In this document: positions 9,241 through 18,490 of the stretch, one piece after another | Position numbering within the stretch: the stretch's first letter is position 1 | Layout: each line of letters opens with the position of its first letter | From: Hellea sp. | GTDB lineage: Bacteria; Pseudomonadota; Alphaproteobacteria; Caulobacterales; Maricaulaceae | Length of the DNA: 64,000 bases | Direction: 5' to 3' | Assembly: GCA_020627655.1 (NCBI GenBank) | Contig: JAHDGM010000008.1 | Coordinates: forward strand, 1 to 64,000 | Program-made: the position numbers and the translations under genes | The notes under the pieces: model-generated | What the model was told of the DNA's origin: nothing | Databases searched by the model: none | The model's input: only the letters and a program-made list of their open reading frames with translations

Positions 9241-9846
9241 ATGTCTGACACGTCGCAAATTTTCCCAATGCCTAAACGTAATGAAGCTATGATTGAGCTT
9301 CTTCAAACGCGTCGGTCTAATCTGGCAAAGGTCATGAATGGTCCCGGACCAAGTTCAGAAGAGCTTGGAGATATTCTTGAAATTGCCGCGCGGGTTCCGG
9401 ATCATCGTAAGCTCGCACCTTGGCGTTTTATTATATTTAAAGGTGAATCACGAGAGCGAATAGGGCAACATCTGGGCCGGGTTTTTCAAACTCAAAATCC
9501 GGAAATATCTGATGATCGGATCATGTTTGAACGTGAGCGGTTCTTACGGGCGCCCATTGTAGTAGGGGTCGTGTCCAGTCCTGTTGACTGTCCAAGGGGC
9601 ACACCTGAATGGGAACAGCGCCTGTCATCTGCGGTTGTTTGTTACAATATGTGCCTGGCAACACAGGCTCACGGCTATGGAGCGCAGTGGTTAACTGAGT
9701 GGTATGCATATGATTCGGAGATTCAGGGGGAACTTGGACTCCAAAAGCAGGAAAAAATAGCCGGATTTATCTATATGGGTACACCGCAAAGCCCATCAGT
9801 AGAAAGAGCGCGGCCAAAAGTAGAAAATTTGATCACAAACTATTGA
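9241..9846 (+). CDS. Nitroreductase family FMN oxidoreductase (YdjA-like)
   Basis: The 201-residue protein has the compact nitroreductase fold signature. LLQTRRSNLAK near residue 20 and AARVPDHRKLAPWRFI near residue 60 match the minimal YdjA-type members, as does AQWLTEWYAYD. These bind FMN and reduce nitro or quinone compounds with NAD(P)H, but the natural substrate is generally unknown. It diverges from the ridA-like gene across 68 bp. The structured RNA element at 9906-10010 follows the stop by about 60 bp and may be its 3' UTR. Confidence 0.88.
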   Translation: MSDTSQIFPMPKRNEAMIELLQTRRSNLAKVMNGPGPSSEELGDILEIAARVPDHRKLAPWRFIIFKGESRERIGQHLGRVFQTQNPEISDDRIMFERERFLRAPIVVGVVSSPVDCPRGTPEWEQRLSSAVVCYNMCLATQAHGYGAQWLTEWYAYDSEIQGELGLQKQEKIAGFIYMGTPQSPSVERARPKVENLITNY

Positions 9847-9899
9847 TACAAGTGATCTGTTTCTTTGTTTATCTTACGTTCATATTCATTTAAGTAGAT

Positions 9900-10010
9900 A
9901 GCAACGGTCGGAAACGACCAGAGCTCCGCAGCCTGCCATTGCGCCCCGTGTAGGCGCGGAGTTCAAGTTTTCTAGCGGCGACTTCGGGGGAAGTCGCCGC
10001 TTTTATTTTT
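9900..10010 (+). ncRNA. Candidate three-hairpin small RNA or structured 3' UTR
   Basis: Three consecutive helices are visible. The first is GGTCG-GAAA-CGACC (9906-9919), a perfect 5-bp stem with a GNRA tetraloop. The second is GAGCTCCGC (9921-9929) paired with GCGGAGTTC (9956-9964), a 9-bp stem with one G-U, continued inward by GCCT/AGGC (9931-9934, 9952-9955). The third is an 11-bp perfect terminator stem (9975-10000) with a T-rich tail. The middle apical loop includes a C-rich GCGCCCC. No convincing promoter was found just upstream, so it could be an independent sRNA or be processed from the nitroreductase transcript. I do not recognise a known family. Confidence 0.55.
9975..10010 (+). terminator. 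Strong intrinsic terminator (plus strand)
   Basis: GCGGCGACTTC and GAAGTCGCCGC form a perfect 11-bp GC-rich stem with a GGGG loop, followed by TTTTATTTTT. It terminates transcription from the nitroreductase gene and/or the small RNA. It ends one base before the stop codon of the convergent ivd gene at 10012. The minus strand has no T-run after the stem. Confidence 0.92.
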
Positions 10011-10011
10011 C

Positions 10012-11184
10012 TTATGATGTTTCAGCGAAAAGTTCCCGTCCAATAAGCCAGCGGCGGATTTCTGATGTTCCGGCCCCGATTTCCATGAGTTTGGCATCCC
10101 GTAAAAGACGCCCGGGTGAGTTTTCATTCATATAGCCATTCCCGCCCAGCATTTGAATAGCGTCAAGGGCGAGCTGGGTAGCTTTTTCGGCGGCATATAG
10201 AATACACCCAGCAGAATCTTTACGGGTTGTTTCGCCGCGGTCACAGGCCGCAGCAACGGCGTACGTATAGGCACGGGCTGTTGATGTGGTTACATACATA
10301 TCGGCAAGTTTGCCTTGCATGAGTTGAAACTCACCAATGCTTTTTCCAAATTGTTTGCGCTCATGGATATAGGGCAGAACCACATCTAGACAGGCCTGCA
10401 TTATACCAATGGAGATACCCGATAATGTCACACGTTCATAATCCAGGCCGCTCATGAGGATTTCAGCCCCTTGACCCAGGCGGCCAACAAGGTTCTCTTC
10501 GGGCACATGACAGTCTTCAAAGACAAGTTCGCAGGTATCAGAGCCGCGCATGCCGAGCTTGTCTAGCTTTTGCGCCGTGGTGAAGCCTTCCATGTCAGGG
10601 GTGATAACAAAGGCCGATATGCCTTTTGAGCCAGCTTTGGGATCGGTCTTGGCATAAACCAATAAAACATCGGCTGTGGGTGCGTTGGTGATCCACATTT
10701 TATTGCCGTTTAAAAGATACCCCCCTTGGGCGGCATCCGCGCGTAAGGTCATGGAGACAACATCAGAGCCTGCGCCCGGTTCACTCATGGCCAGTGATCC
10801 GAGATGTTCTCCGGATATGAGTTTGGGAAGATATTTGGCTTTTTGCTCGGCATTGCCCCAGCGGCGCAGCTGATTGACGCAAAGATTAGAGTGGGCGCCA
10901 TAAGACAGGCCAACCGAGGCCGAAGCGCGGCTTATTTCCTCAATGGCGATCGTATGGGCCAGATAACCCATATCTGTTCCGCCGTCTTCTTCTGGAACTG
11001 TAATTCCATGCAGGCCAAGCTCACCCATCATGGGCCAAAGCTGCCGCGGAAATTTATTGGTTTGGTCAACTTCGGCCGCAATAGGTTCAATATGCTCTTG
11101 AGAAAACTTATAGACCATATCGCGAAGCATTTCGATTTCTTCGGAATGTCCAAAATTCAGGGTAGGGTAAGTTGTGCTGTTCAT
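10012..11184 (-). CDS. ivd: Isovaleryl-CoA dehydrogenase
   Basis: This FAD enzyme oxidises isovaleryl-CoA to 3-methylcrotonyl-CoA in leucine degradation. The 390-residue product has the acyl-CoA dehydrogenase signature [12 protein letters not shown]. The catalytic Glu appears to be in [11 protein letters not shown], as in IVD, while the position used by medium-chain enzymes reads GAGTSEIRR without Glu. I start at ATG 11184 (MNSTTYPT), which has AGAGGAAT upstream; the ORF track's longer 5' extension runs into mccA. The gap to mccA is 4 bp. Operon neighbours mccA and mccB catalyse the next step, confirming the role. Confidence 0.95.
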   Translation of the reverse strand: MNSTTYPTLNFGHSEEIEMLRDMVYKFSQEHIEPIAAEVDQTNKFPRQLWPMMGELGLHGITVPEEDGGTDMGYLAHTIAIEEISRASASVGLSYGAHSNLCVNQLRRWGNAEQKAKYLPKLISGEHLGSLAMSEPGAGSDVVSMTLRADAAQGGYLLNGNKMWITNAPTADVLLVYAKTDPKAGSKGISAFVITPDMEGFTTAQKLDKLGMRGSDTCELVFEDCHVPEENLVGRLGQGAEILMSGLDYERVTLSGISIGIMQACLDVVLPYIHERKQFGKSIGEFQLMQGKLADMYVTTSTARAYTYAVAAACDRGETTRKDSAGCILYAAEKATQLALDAIQMLGGNGYMNENSPGRLLRDAKLMEIGAGTSEIRRWLIGRELFAETS

Positions 11185-11188
11185 GCGT

Positions 11189-13060
11189 CTATTCCTCTTT
11201 TTCCATTTCCAGTAATACATCGCCATCATTGACCAGCTGATCGGCTGTGGCATTGATAACGGCGATGATGCCATCGCGCGGTGCGTCCAGCGACATTTCC
11301 ATTTTCATGGCTTCCATGACAATAAGTTTATCGCCCGCCTTAACCTGATCGCCGGCCTTGGCTTCAACAGAGATAATTTTGCCTGGCATTGGCGCAAATA
11401 ATCCATTGGCATTGGTTGTGGCAGATGCATCCAGTGTCAGAGCATCCATCACATAAGCCGTGCCATTAATAAAAAGGGGCGCGTCTTCATGGGATTGATA
11501 CCAGCTGCGAAGCTGCGGCGGGGCCTCAGGCGCGCCAATAGGAAGTCTGACTTCCTGGCCATTGGCGTAACGAATTTGGTAACTCCGTTTCGGGCCGTTC
11601 AGACGCCAACCGGACTGATCATCAAATGCGATATCTTTGAACATCGGGTCCAGGGCCTCGGCCATGGCCGGTCTGTCGCTATCAAGTGGGTCGGCTGTCA
11701 GATTTGGCTTTTGACCAATAAAATGTGTGGACACATTTCCTTTAATGAAATCCGCTTCCTGAAGACAGTTGAGCATAAAGCGCGCATTGGTTTTTACAGG
11801 ATAAACGCGGGCCATTTGGCAGCTATGGGCCAGCCGGGCAATGGCGTGCTCACGGGTTTCAGCGTGGTGAATTACTTTAGCAATCATGGGATCGTAGTAA
11901 ATGCTGACCTGATCCCCCTGCGCCACGCCCGTATCGATACGTGCATGCGGGTCTTCGTCAAAGCCGCCCAGGATATCCAGCTTGCCGATACTGGGTAGAA
12001 AATCATTGATCGGGTCTTCGGCATAAAGGCGTGCTTCGATTGCGTGTCCTGAAATGGAGATGTCTTTTTGCGCAGGGAGTTTTTCACCTTGGGCGACACG
12101 GATTTGCAGCTCAACCAAATCAAGCCCGGTGATCATTTCTGTGACGGGGTGCTCCACCTGCAGGCGTGTATTCATTTCCATGAACCAGAAGCCATCTTCT
12201 GAAAGTTTGCCTGACCCGTCCACAATAAATTCAACCGTTCCCGCGCCCACATAGTTCACGGCTTTGGCCGCATTAATGGCCGCCGTGGTCATGGCTTTGC
12301 GGACATCTTCCGTCATGCCGGGGGCTGGAGCCTCTTCGATGACCTTCTGATGACGGCGCTGCAGCGAGCAGTCTCTTTCAAACATATGAATCACATTGCC
12401 GTGCGTATCTCCGAAAACCTGAACTTCGATATGGCGCGGACTGGTAATATATTTTTCAATCAGAACAATATCATTACCAAAGCTTGACTTGGCTTCGCGC
12501 TGACAAGAGGCGAGCATGTCTTCAAAATCTTCGGCTGCGTCGACTTTGCGCATGCCTTTACCGCCGCCGCCGGCAACGGCCTTGATTAAAACAGGATAGC
12601 CGATTTTTTCGGCTTCGGCCGCCAGGTGTTTGGGGTCTTGATTATCGCCCTGATAGCCGGGCGTGACGGGGACGCCGGCTTTTGTCATCAGGGCTTTGGC
12701 GGCGTCTTTGAGGCCCATGGCTTCCATACTTTCAGGAGCAGGGCCGATAAACGTGATTTTTTCTTTTTTTAAAAGGCGGGCAAAATCAGGGTTTTCCGAT
12801 AAAAACCCATAGCCCGGATGAACAGCGTCTGCGCCAGTTTTCTTACACGCCGAAATAATTTTATCCATGACCAGATAGCTTTCAGCTGCAGGGCTCGGGC
12901 CAATGTGAACGGCTTCATCGGCCATACGGACGTGCAAGGCTTTGGCGTCCGCGTCAGAATAAACGGCCACAGTTTTAAGGCCCATTTTTCGAGCGGTTTT
13001 AATGATGCGGCAAGCAATTTCGCCGCGATTGGCAATGAGAATTTTCTTAATTTTGCTCAT
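11189..13060 (-). CDS. mccA: Methylcrotonyl-CoA carboxylase, biotin-carboxylase/BCCP subunit
   Basis: The 623-residue alpha subunit has an N-terminal biotin carboxylase ([18 protein letters not shown]-grasp with [13 protein letters not shown]) and a C-terminal biotinyl domain with VMEAMKMEM, whose Lys is biotinylated. With MccB it carboxylates 3-methylcrotonyl-CoA to 3-methylglutaconyl-CoA. The length is at the short end for the family (usually about 650-670), with a modest linker between domains. The start overlaps the stop of the acyltransferase-3 gene (ATGA). The assignment to methylcrotonyl rather than propionyl substrate rests on the ivd and mccB neighbours. Confidence 0.94.
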   Translation of the reverse strand: MSKIKKILIANRGEIACRIIKTARKMGLKTVAVYSDADAKALHVRMADEAVHIGPSPAAESYLVMDKIISACKKTGADAVHPGYGFLSENPDFARLLKKEKITFIGPAPESMEAMGLKDAAKALMTKAGVPVTPGYQGDNQDPKHLAAEAEKIGYPVLIKAVAGGGGKGMRKVDAAEDFEDMLASCQREAKSSFGNDIVLIEKYITSPRHIEVQVFGDTHGNVIHMFERDCSLQRRHQKVIEEAPAPGMTEDVRKAMTTAAINAAKAVNYVGAGTVEFIVDGSGKLSEDGFWFMEMNTRLQVEHPVTEMITGLDLVELQIRVAQGEKLPAQKDISISGHAIEARLYAEDPINDFLPSIGKLDILGGFDEDPHARIDTGVAQGDQVSIYYDPMIAKVIHHAETREHAIARLAHSCQMARVYPVKTNARFMLNCLQEADFIKGNVSTHFIGQKPNLTADPLDSDRPAMAEALDPMFKDIAFDDQSGWRLNGPKRSYQIRYANGQEVRLPIGAPEAPPQLRSWYQSHEDAPLFINGTAYVMDALTLDASATTNANGLFAPMPGKIISVEAKAGDQVKAGDKLIVMEAMKMEMSLDAPRDGIIAVINATADQLVNDGDVLLEMEKEE

Positions 13061-14070
13061 GATGTTTTCCTGTAATGGGAAGATGGCAAGAGGGCACGCT
13101 TTTCAACCAGATGCCACAAGGCATAGCTAGCGATCAGCGTCAGGATAAAAGAGGCGCCGTAACCGACCAGAGGCGACACGGCGAACAGCCCTAGGGCTAC
13201 GCACATTTGAATGATCGGGAAGTGGGTAATATAAATACCATAGCTGAGATCGCCATAGCGGGCCGCGTTCAGTTTAGGCCCTTTTGCAAAAGCCACCCAG
13301 GCAATAATGAAAGCCAGACCAGCCGGACGTACAATGCGAAGCTCATCCTGCCATAAGGATAAAAGGGTCAGGGCGAGGCCTAGTCCAAGCCACCATAATT
13401 TTGGGGATTTAATTTTTTCCCAGTTGAGCCACAAAGCCATGCCGGCAGCGAAATACCCGATTTGTCCCGGCAGCTGGCGGCTTAAATGTTCGGCATAACC
13501 GCCTGTATAAATATTTAGAAAATAATACCGCCAGATTTCACCCATAATCATCATTAATATGATCAACGGAATTTGAAGTTTTGACGCGCGTTTCATCATC
13601 CACCAAATCATCGGCAGGGCTATATAAAACATAACCTCAATTTTCAGAGTCCATAAAGCCCCGTTAACGGCATTATGCCTATGCCCTTCGAAAAGGCCGG
13701 GCAGGCTATGTTCTATAAAATTTAAAAAGCCCAAATTCGGGATGACATAAGCCAGGACTTTTCCGGCTTGGCCTGTAAGCAATAATGCAATCAAGGCCGG
13801 AATTAGAATTACAATGACATAGGCTGGATAAAGTCGCCGGATACGCTTTTCACCATAGTGCCCAAGGGTTTCAGAGCGGATGAGTGACCCGAGAACCAGA
13901 CAACCTGATATAACAAAAAACCCCTGTATGGCCAGTTCTGCGCCAGTGGTCAGAGCATTCTCAAACGGGCTGAAGGGTATAAGGTTAGATAAAAATACGG
14001 CATGATAAATGGCCACGGCTCCGGCAAAGAGCAGGCGTAAAAAATCAAATCTGTTGATCTGATTGTTCAT
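13057..14070 (-). CDS. Acyltransferase family 3 integral membrane protein
   Basis: The 337-residue protein has many hydrophobic segments and the family-3 opening NRFDFLRLLFAGAVAIYHA with a conserved His. It also has RIRRLYPAYV in the first cytoplasmic loop and GDLSYGIYITHFPI near the C-terminus. Relatives transfer acyl groups to sugars or envelope glycans at the inner membrane. I start at ATG 14070 (MNNQINRFDF); the longer track ORF overlaps mccB. It lies between mccB (1 bp gap) and mccA (4-bp ATGA overlap), a place where an enoyl-CoA hydratase is commonly found in leucine-degradation operons. A role in leucine catabolism is not evident. Confidence 0.85.
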   Translation of the reverse strand: MNNQINRFDFLRLLFAGAVAIYHAVFLSNLIPFSPFENALTTGAELAIQGFFVISGCLVLGSLIRSETLGHYGEKRIRRLYPAYVIVILIPALIALLLTGQAGKVLAYVIPNLGFLNFIEHSLPGLFEGHRHNAVNGALWTLKIEVMFYIALPMIWWMMKRASKLQIPLIILMMIMGEIWRYYFLNIYTGGYAEHLSRQLPGQIGYFAAGMALWLNWEKIKSPKLWWLGLGLALTLLSLWQDELRIVRPAGLAFIIAWVAFAKGPKLNAARYGDLSYGIYITHFPIIQMCVALGLFAVSPLVGYGASFILTLIASYALWHLVEKRALLPSSHYRKTS

Positions 14071-14071
14071 C

Positions 14072-15667
14072 TTACATCCGGAAAACGCCGAATTTAGTCT
14101 CTTGCGTTGGCGCATTCGCAGCCGCCGCAAGACCGAGACCTAAAACACGCCTGGTATCACGCGGCGCAATAATACCATCATCCCAAATACGGGCGCTGGC
14201 ATAATAGGGATGTCCTTCAGCTTCGTATTTTTCACGGATGGGTTTCATGAAAGCTTCTTTATCTTCGGCGCTCCAGTTTTCGCGGTCACGGTGAACGGTA
14301 GCCAGTACAGACGCGGCTTGTTCCCCGCCCATGACAGAAATACGGGCATTGGGCCACATAAACATCAAATTTGGGTCATAGGCCCGCCCGCACATGCCGT
14401 AATTGCCTGCGCCAAACGATCCGCCCACAAGAACAGTAAATTTCGGGACTTTGGCACAGGATACGGCGTGAACCATTTTCGCACCGTTCTTGGCAATACC
14501 GCCGGCCTCGGCGCGAGAACCAACCATAAATCCTGTTATGTTCTGTAAAAATACAAGCGGGATATTACGGGCACAACATAACTCAATGAAATGGGCGCCT
14601 TTTAATGCGCTTTCGCTAAATAACACACCGTTATTGCCGAGGATGCCGACTTCGTATCCTTCTATATGCGCAAACCCGCAGACTAATGTTTCGCCGTAAA
14701 GTTTTTTAAATTCTTTAAACTCAGAACCGTCCACAAGACGGGCAATGATTTCCCGGCAATCATAAGGCTGACGAATGTCAGCAGGTACAACACCATCGAT
14801 TTCATCAATGTCATAGGCTGGCATACGCGGTTCTTGTGTAGGGCCATAGGAAAGCTTTGCGGCGCCAAGACTGGCAACACTGTCGCGGGCGATTTGCAAT
14901 GCGTGGGCATCATTGCTCGCCAGATGATCAACAACTCCAGATGTCTTGGCATGCAGTAGTCCGCCGCCTAATTCTTCGGCGCTGATCTTTTCGCCGGTGG
15001 CCGCTTCAACCAAAGGCGGACCCGCTAAAAATATAGTGCCTTGTCCGGCCACGATAATACTTTCATCGGCCATGGACGGAATATAGGCCCCGCCTGCTGT
15101 GCATGAGCCCATGACAACGGCGATTTGCGGTATGCCTTTAGAGCTCATAATGGATTGGTTATAAAAACACTGTCCGAAATGGCCCCGATCTGGAAAAATT
15201 TCGGCCTGTAGGGGTAAGTTAGCGCCGCCGCTATCAACCAGGTAAATACAGGGGAGATGATTTTTTTCGGCTATTTCCTGAGCGCGGCTTTGTTTCTTAC
15301 AAGTCAGCGGGAAATATGTACCGCCTTTAACGGTGGCGTCATTACAAATGATCATAACCTCGCGACCGGACACGCGGCCAATTCCTGTGATAATGCCGGC
15401 CGCAGGAACTTCAGTATCTCCGTAACATTCATAAGCTGCCATTTGAGAGAGCTCTAAAAACGGCGTTCCGGGATCCAGCAGGCGCTCAACCCGTTCCCGA
15501 GGGAGAAGCTTACCGCGATCCAGATGTTTCTTGCGCGCCCGTTCTGACCCGCCTTCAGCGATCTTCGCAACTTTGACTTCAAGATCGGCAACCAGTTCCG
15601 CCATGGCCGCTTTATTGGCTTTAAATTCTGCGCTGTGAATATCGATAGATGAGGACAGTTTAGGCAT
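14072..15667 (-). CDS. mccB: Methylcrotonyl-CoA carboxylase, carboxyltransferase subunit
   Basis: The 531-residue beta subunit moves CO2 from carboxybiotin on MccA to 3-methylcrotonyl-CoA. It has the carboxyltransferase blocks [17 protein letters not shown] and [20 protein letters not shown] and the usual length (about 535). I start at ATG 15667 (MPKLSSSID), which has GCGGAGTC upstream; the track start extends into the regulatory region. It is the promoter-proximal gene of mccB-acyltransferase-mccA-ivd and is divergent from the TetR gene across a palindrome that probably controls both. Confidence 0.96.
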   Translation of the reverse strand: MPKLSSSIDIHSAEFKANKAAMAELVADLEVKVAKIAEGGSERARKKHLDRGKLLPRERVERLLDPGTPFLELSQMAAYECYGDTEVPAAGIITGIGRVSGREVMIICNDATVKGGTYFPLTCKKQSRAQEIAEKNHLPCIYLVDSGGANLPLQAEIFPDRGHFGQCFYNQSIMSSKGIPQIAVVMGSCTAGGAYIPSMADESIIVAGQGTIFLAGPPLVEAATGEKISAEELGGGLLHAKTSGVVDHLASNDAHALQIARDSVASLGAAKLSYGPTQEPRMPAYDIDEIDGVVPADIRQPYDCREIIARLVDGSEFKEFKKLYGETLVCGFAHIEGYEVGILGNNGVLFSESALKGAHFIELCCARNIPLVFLQNITGFMVGSRAEAGGIAKNGAKMVHAVSCAKVPKFTVLVGGSFGAGNYGMCGRAYDPNLMFMWPNARISVMGGEQAASVLATVHRDRENWSAEDKEAFMKPIREKYEAEGHPYYASARIWDDGIIAPRDTRRVLGLGLAAAANAPTQETKFGVFRM

Positions 15668-15709
15668 AGGGACTCCGCGCTGTAAAAGCGTATTTGACTT
15701 TACGTACAA

Positions 15710-15733
15710 AAATTTGACTCTTGAGTCAAATTT
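15710..15733. promoter_or_regulatory. Perfect inverted repeat, probable TetR operator
   Basis: AAATTTGACTC TT GAGTCAAATTT is an 11-bp perfect inverted repeat with a 2-bp centre, lying between divergent mccB and the TetR gene. A further TTTGACT half-site occurs at 15693-15699. The right arm supplies the -35 of the TetR promoter, so binding there would autorepress. The size and symmetry suit a TetR dimer site. Assignment to this TetR protein is inferred from location. Confidence 0.8.
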
Positions 15734-15749
15734 ATTCGGATGCTATAGT
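15721..15749 (+). promoter_or_regulatory. Predicted sigma-70-type promoter of the TetR gene
   Basis: TTGAGT (15721-15726), a 17-bp spacer and TATAGT (15744-15749) make a good promoter. The -35 lies inside the palindromic operator. The predicted transcription start is around 15756-15757, which coincides with the ATG at 15757. Confidence 0.65.
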
Positions 15750-15756
15750 GAATGAA

Positions 15757-16383
15757 ATGAATGCCCAAACTAACATGACGATTAAAGAACCCTTTAACCG
15801 TGAAAAACAACACGAAAATAAACGTCGCGCGGTTATCCGGGCGGCAGGGGAAGCCTTTCGGCGGCAGGGTTATCACAATACGTCTATGACTGAAATCGCG
15901 CAGGCGCTTGGCCTCACCAAAGCCGCGCTTTATTATTACGTCAAAAACAAAGAGGAAATCCTGTTTGAGTGCCACCTCATGGTTTATGAGGCTATGGAAG
16001 GTCTTCTTGAAATTCATAAAGGCGGTGACAAGGATGGCTTGTCAGAATTGACCTATGTGTTTTCGGATCTGGTTAAACTTTTGACCCGCGACGGGCTTTC
16101 TTTGCTCACAGATGTTAGCTCACTGGGCGGGGAATGGAAAGCGGGCGTCCTCTTACGCCGCCGCGCTATTGAAGCACGGATCACGGCAATTGTTGAGCGG
16201 GGCATGGCTGACGGCTCGATCACGCCCGGTGATCCTCGTCTGACTGTGTTTTTCTTTATGGGCGCGCTCAACTGGCTAAACGCTTGGTATGATCCGGATG
16301 GCCGCATGGATGGAGATGCAATTGCTGATCAGTTCACCCGTCAAATGCGGAATGGTCTTAAAAATATTGTCATTCCGGATTAG
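15757..16383 (+). CDS. TetR family transcriptional regulator (probable leucine-degradation repressor)
   Basis: This is a TetR-type DNA-binding protein with the helix-turn-helix MTEIAQALGLTKAALYYYVKNKEEIL in its first 80 residues and a ligand-binding C-terminal domain. I choose ATG 15757 (208 residues). The track start is a TTG at 15721 inside the operator and upstream of the predicted transcription start. A second ATG at 15775 is also possible. No Shine-Dalgarno precedes either, so leaderless translation is plausible. Divergence from mccB over a perfect palindrome suggests control of isovaleryl/methylcrotonyl-CoA catabolism, in the manner of TetR-type liu regulators. The ligand (perhaps an acyl-CoA) is unknown. 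Confidence 0.88.
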   Translation: MNAQTNMTIKEPFNREKQHENKRRAVIRAAGEAFRRQGYHNTSMTEIAQALGLTKAALYYYVKNKEEILFECHLMVYEAMEGLLEIHKGGDKDGLSELTYVFSDLVKLLTRDGLSLLTDVSSLGGEWKAGVLLRRRAIEARITAIVERGMADGSITPGDPRLTVFFFMGALNWLNAWYDPDGRMDGDAIADQFTRQMRNGLKNIVIPD

Positions 16384-16474
16384 AGCGCGGTGAGATTCCG
16401 GCTCGCGTCTTGTGGACTTGACCGGGATGACAGTTATTATTGTTTTATGAACTCAACTCCCCCATAGTCCCGGT

Positions 16475-17563
16475 ATGAGTTCAAAAACAAAAACAGCACC
16501 TGATGAAAGCCTGACCGCGCCGCGTGATAACTCGTCGCGCTTGCTAAATTTTATCGTCGATGAAGCACCCGAAGCGGGCAGCGCCATTGAGATTGCAGAC
16601 GGTGTTCACTGGCTGCGTTTTTCCCTGCCCATGAAGGGGCTGAACCACATCAACCTTTGGGCGCTCAAAGACAAAGATGGCTGGATGGTTGTTGATACGG
16701 GCATTGCAGATAAGGCCAGCAAAGAGATCTGGAAAAACCACTTTAATGAATTGATGCGAGGCCGCCCGATTAACCGGGTTTTATGCACGCATTTACATCC
16801 GGATCATACGGGTCTTGCCGGTTGGCTCTGCCGTAAATTTGACGCGCCATTATTAATGACGCGCGGAGAATATTTTCTTTGCAGATTGCTGGCGGCAGAT
16901 ACTGGAAACCCTGCGCCGCGCGAAGGCATTAAATTCTACCGAAAAGCCGGATTTACCGAAGATCAGATTGAACTCTATAAAATGCGCTTTGGCGGATTTG
17001 GCAAAGCCATTGCGTCACTGCCACATTCTTATGATCGCCTGACCGATGGGGAACTGGGCCTGATCAATGGCCGGGAATGGCGGATCATTATAGGATCGGG
17101 GCATTCACCGGAACATGCCTGTCTGTATTGTCCCGAGTTGAATATCTGTCTCACCGGAGATCAGCTCTTACCGAACATTTCCTCCAATGTCTCTGTCTGG
17201 CCGACAGAGCCGGAGGCCAACCCGCTGGAGAACTGGATAGATTCCTGTCACAAGCTCAAAGACGAACTGCCCGAAGATGTGCTGGTCTGTCCGGCCCACG
17301 GTATTCCGTTTCGCGGAGCTCATAAGCGTCTTGATAAACTGATTGCGCATCATGAAAAAGCGCTGGATCGCCTGTTGGAATATTGCGCCGAGGAAAGGCT
17401 CGCAACCGAAGTCTATTCGGTTCTCTTCCGGCGGGAGATTAATGATAATAACCGTATCATGGCCGTGGGCGAATCCGTTGCTCACTTAAACTGTCTCAAA
17501 GGCCGGGGCCTGATCCGCCGCCGCCTGAATGACGCCGGACAATTTGTTTATAAGGCGAAGTGA
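16475..17563 (+). CDS. MBL-fold metallohydrolase
   Basis: The 362-residue protein has the metallo-beta-lactamase-fold metal motif THLHPDHTG (about residue 106). Further ligand regions are GSGHSPEHACLY and CLTGDQLLPNISSNV. A C-terminal winged-helix-like segment ends in GRGLIRRRL. This arrangement is like the LACTB2/YcbL-type members that often travel with acyl-CoA metabolism. It is likely a cytoplasmic thioester or nucleotide hydrolase, but the substrate cannot be stated. It follows the TetR gene by about 90 bp on the same strand and converges on the SDR gene with no gap. Confidence 0.88.
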   Translation: MSSKTKTAPDESLTAPRDNSSRLLNFIVDEAPEAGSAIEIADGVHWLRFSLPMKGLNHINLWALKDKDGWMVVDTGIADKASKEIWKNHFNELMRGRPINRVLCTHLHPDHTGLAGWLCRKFDAPLLMTRGEYFLCRLLAADTGNPAPREGIKFYRKAGFTEDQIELYKMRFGGFGKAIASLPHSYDRLTDGELGLINGREWRIIIGSGHSPEHACLYCPELNICLTGDQLLPNISSNVSVWPTEPEANPLENWIDSCHKLKDELPEDVLVCPAHGIPFRGAHKRLDKLIAHHEKALDRLLEYCAEERLATEVYSVLFRREINDNNRIMAVGESVAHLNCLKGRGLIRRRLNDAGQFVYKAK

Positions 17564-18349
17564 TTAATCCCGCGAAGGGCTGGCGGCTGAACCCGCTAGT
17601 AATCCACCATCAATCGTTATCTCAGTTCCTGTCATATAGCTGGCTTCATCGGAGGCGAGCATAACCGCTATGGCGGCGACCTCTTCTGGCATTCCAAACC
17701 GCCTGGCGGGTGTGTCGGCGACGAGAGCATCCATGCGGGCTTGCCTGTCCGGGCCGTCTCCTAACATAGGTTCCCAGATCGGTGTCAGGATTGCGGCGGG
17801 GTGGATTGAATTGCACCGAATGTTCAGCCCGTGTTGCGCGCAATATAGCGCAACGGTTTTACTATGATTACGAATAGCTGCTTTGGACGATGCGTAGGCC
17901 GCTGCGCCCGGAATGCCGACCATGCCGGAACGCGATGACATATTTATGATCGAACCTTCGCCCTTTGGCCGCATGGCTTTTATGGCATAGCGGCAGCCGA
18001 GAAATGTTCCGTCCAGGTTCACGCGGTGAACGCGCCGCCAGTCGTCAAGCGATGCGTGTTCAGGGTCTTGCGGGGCCGGGCTATCTTCGAACCCCGTAAT
18101 TCCGGCATTATTCACCAAAACATCAATTTCGGGATAAGCTGTGTAAACCGCTTCCCAATCGTCTTCGCATTGGACATCTAGTTTCATGCCCGTGCCGCCT
18201 AATTCTTTAGCTTTGCTAATAACGGCTTGGTGGTTGATATCGGTCAGGATTACCTTAGCGCCTTCCTGGATAAATGCTGCGGCAATTGACGCGCCAATAC
18301 CTTGGGCTGCACCTGTAATCACACAGGTTTTGTTTTCTAATCGTTTCAT
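17564..18349 (-). CDS. SDR family NAD(P)-dependent oxidoreductase
   Basis: The 261-residue classical short-chain dehydrogenase has the cofactor motif TGAAQGIGAS, then NNAG (residues about 88-91). The catalytic Ser in MSSRSGMVG and YASSK complete the site. The C-terminal ASYMTGTEITIDGGLLA is typical of the classical group. It catalyses NAD(P)-linked oxidation or reduction of an alcohol/ketone of unknown identity. It ends directly against the MBL gene on the opposite strand and has its own 140-bp upstream region before ilvA's end. Confidence 0.9.
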   Translation of the reverse strand: MKRLENKTCVITGAAQGIGASIAAAFIQEGAKVILTDINHQAVISKAKELGGTGMKLDVQCEDDWEAVYTAYPEIDVLVNNAGITGFEDSPAPQDPEHASLDDWRRVHRVNLDGTFLGCRYAIKAMRPKGEGSIINMSSRSGMVGIPGAAAYASSKAAIRNHSKTVALYCAQHGLNIRCNSIHPAAILTPIWEPMLGDGPDRQARMDALVADTPARRFGMPEEVAAIAVMLASDEASYMTGTEITIDGGLLAGSAASPSRD

Positions 18350-18490
18350 AGTGTATATCTCAAGAGTAAGTGAACCGCGTTAGCGGTGAAAGTTCAAAGC
18401 GTAAAATTCTAGCTTAACTGTTCACTGTCTTTCTCCCGATGATGCATTCTTATAGAATTTCAAGACAATGTTTTCAAGATATTAAAATAA

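Noticed and set aside
18374-18387. ACCGC-GTTA-GCGGT hairpin upstream of the SDR gene
   Set aside because: Only a 5-bp stem, with no T-run and no alternative pairing, so it is not called a terminator or riboswitch.
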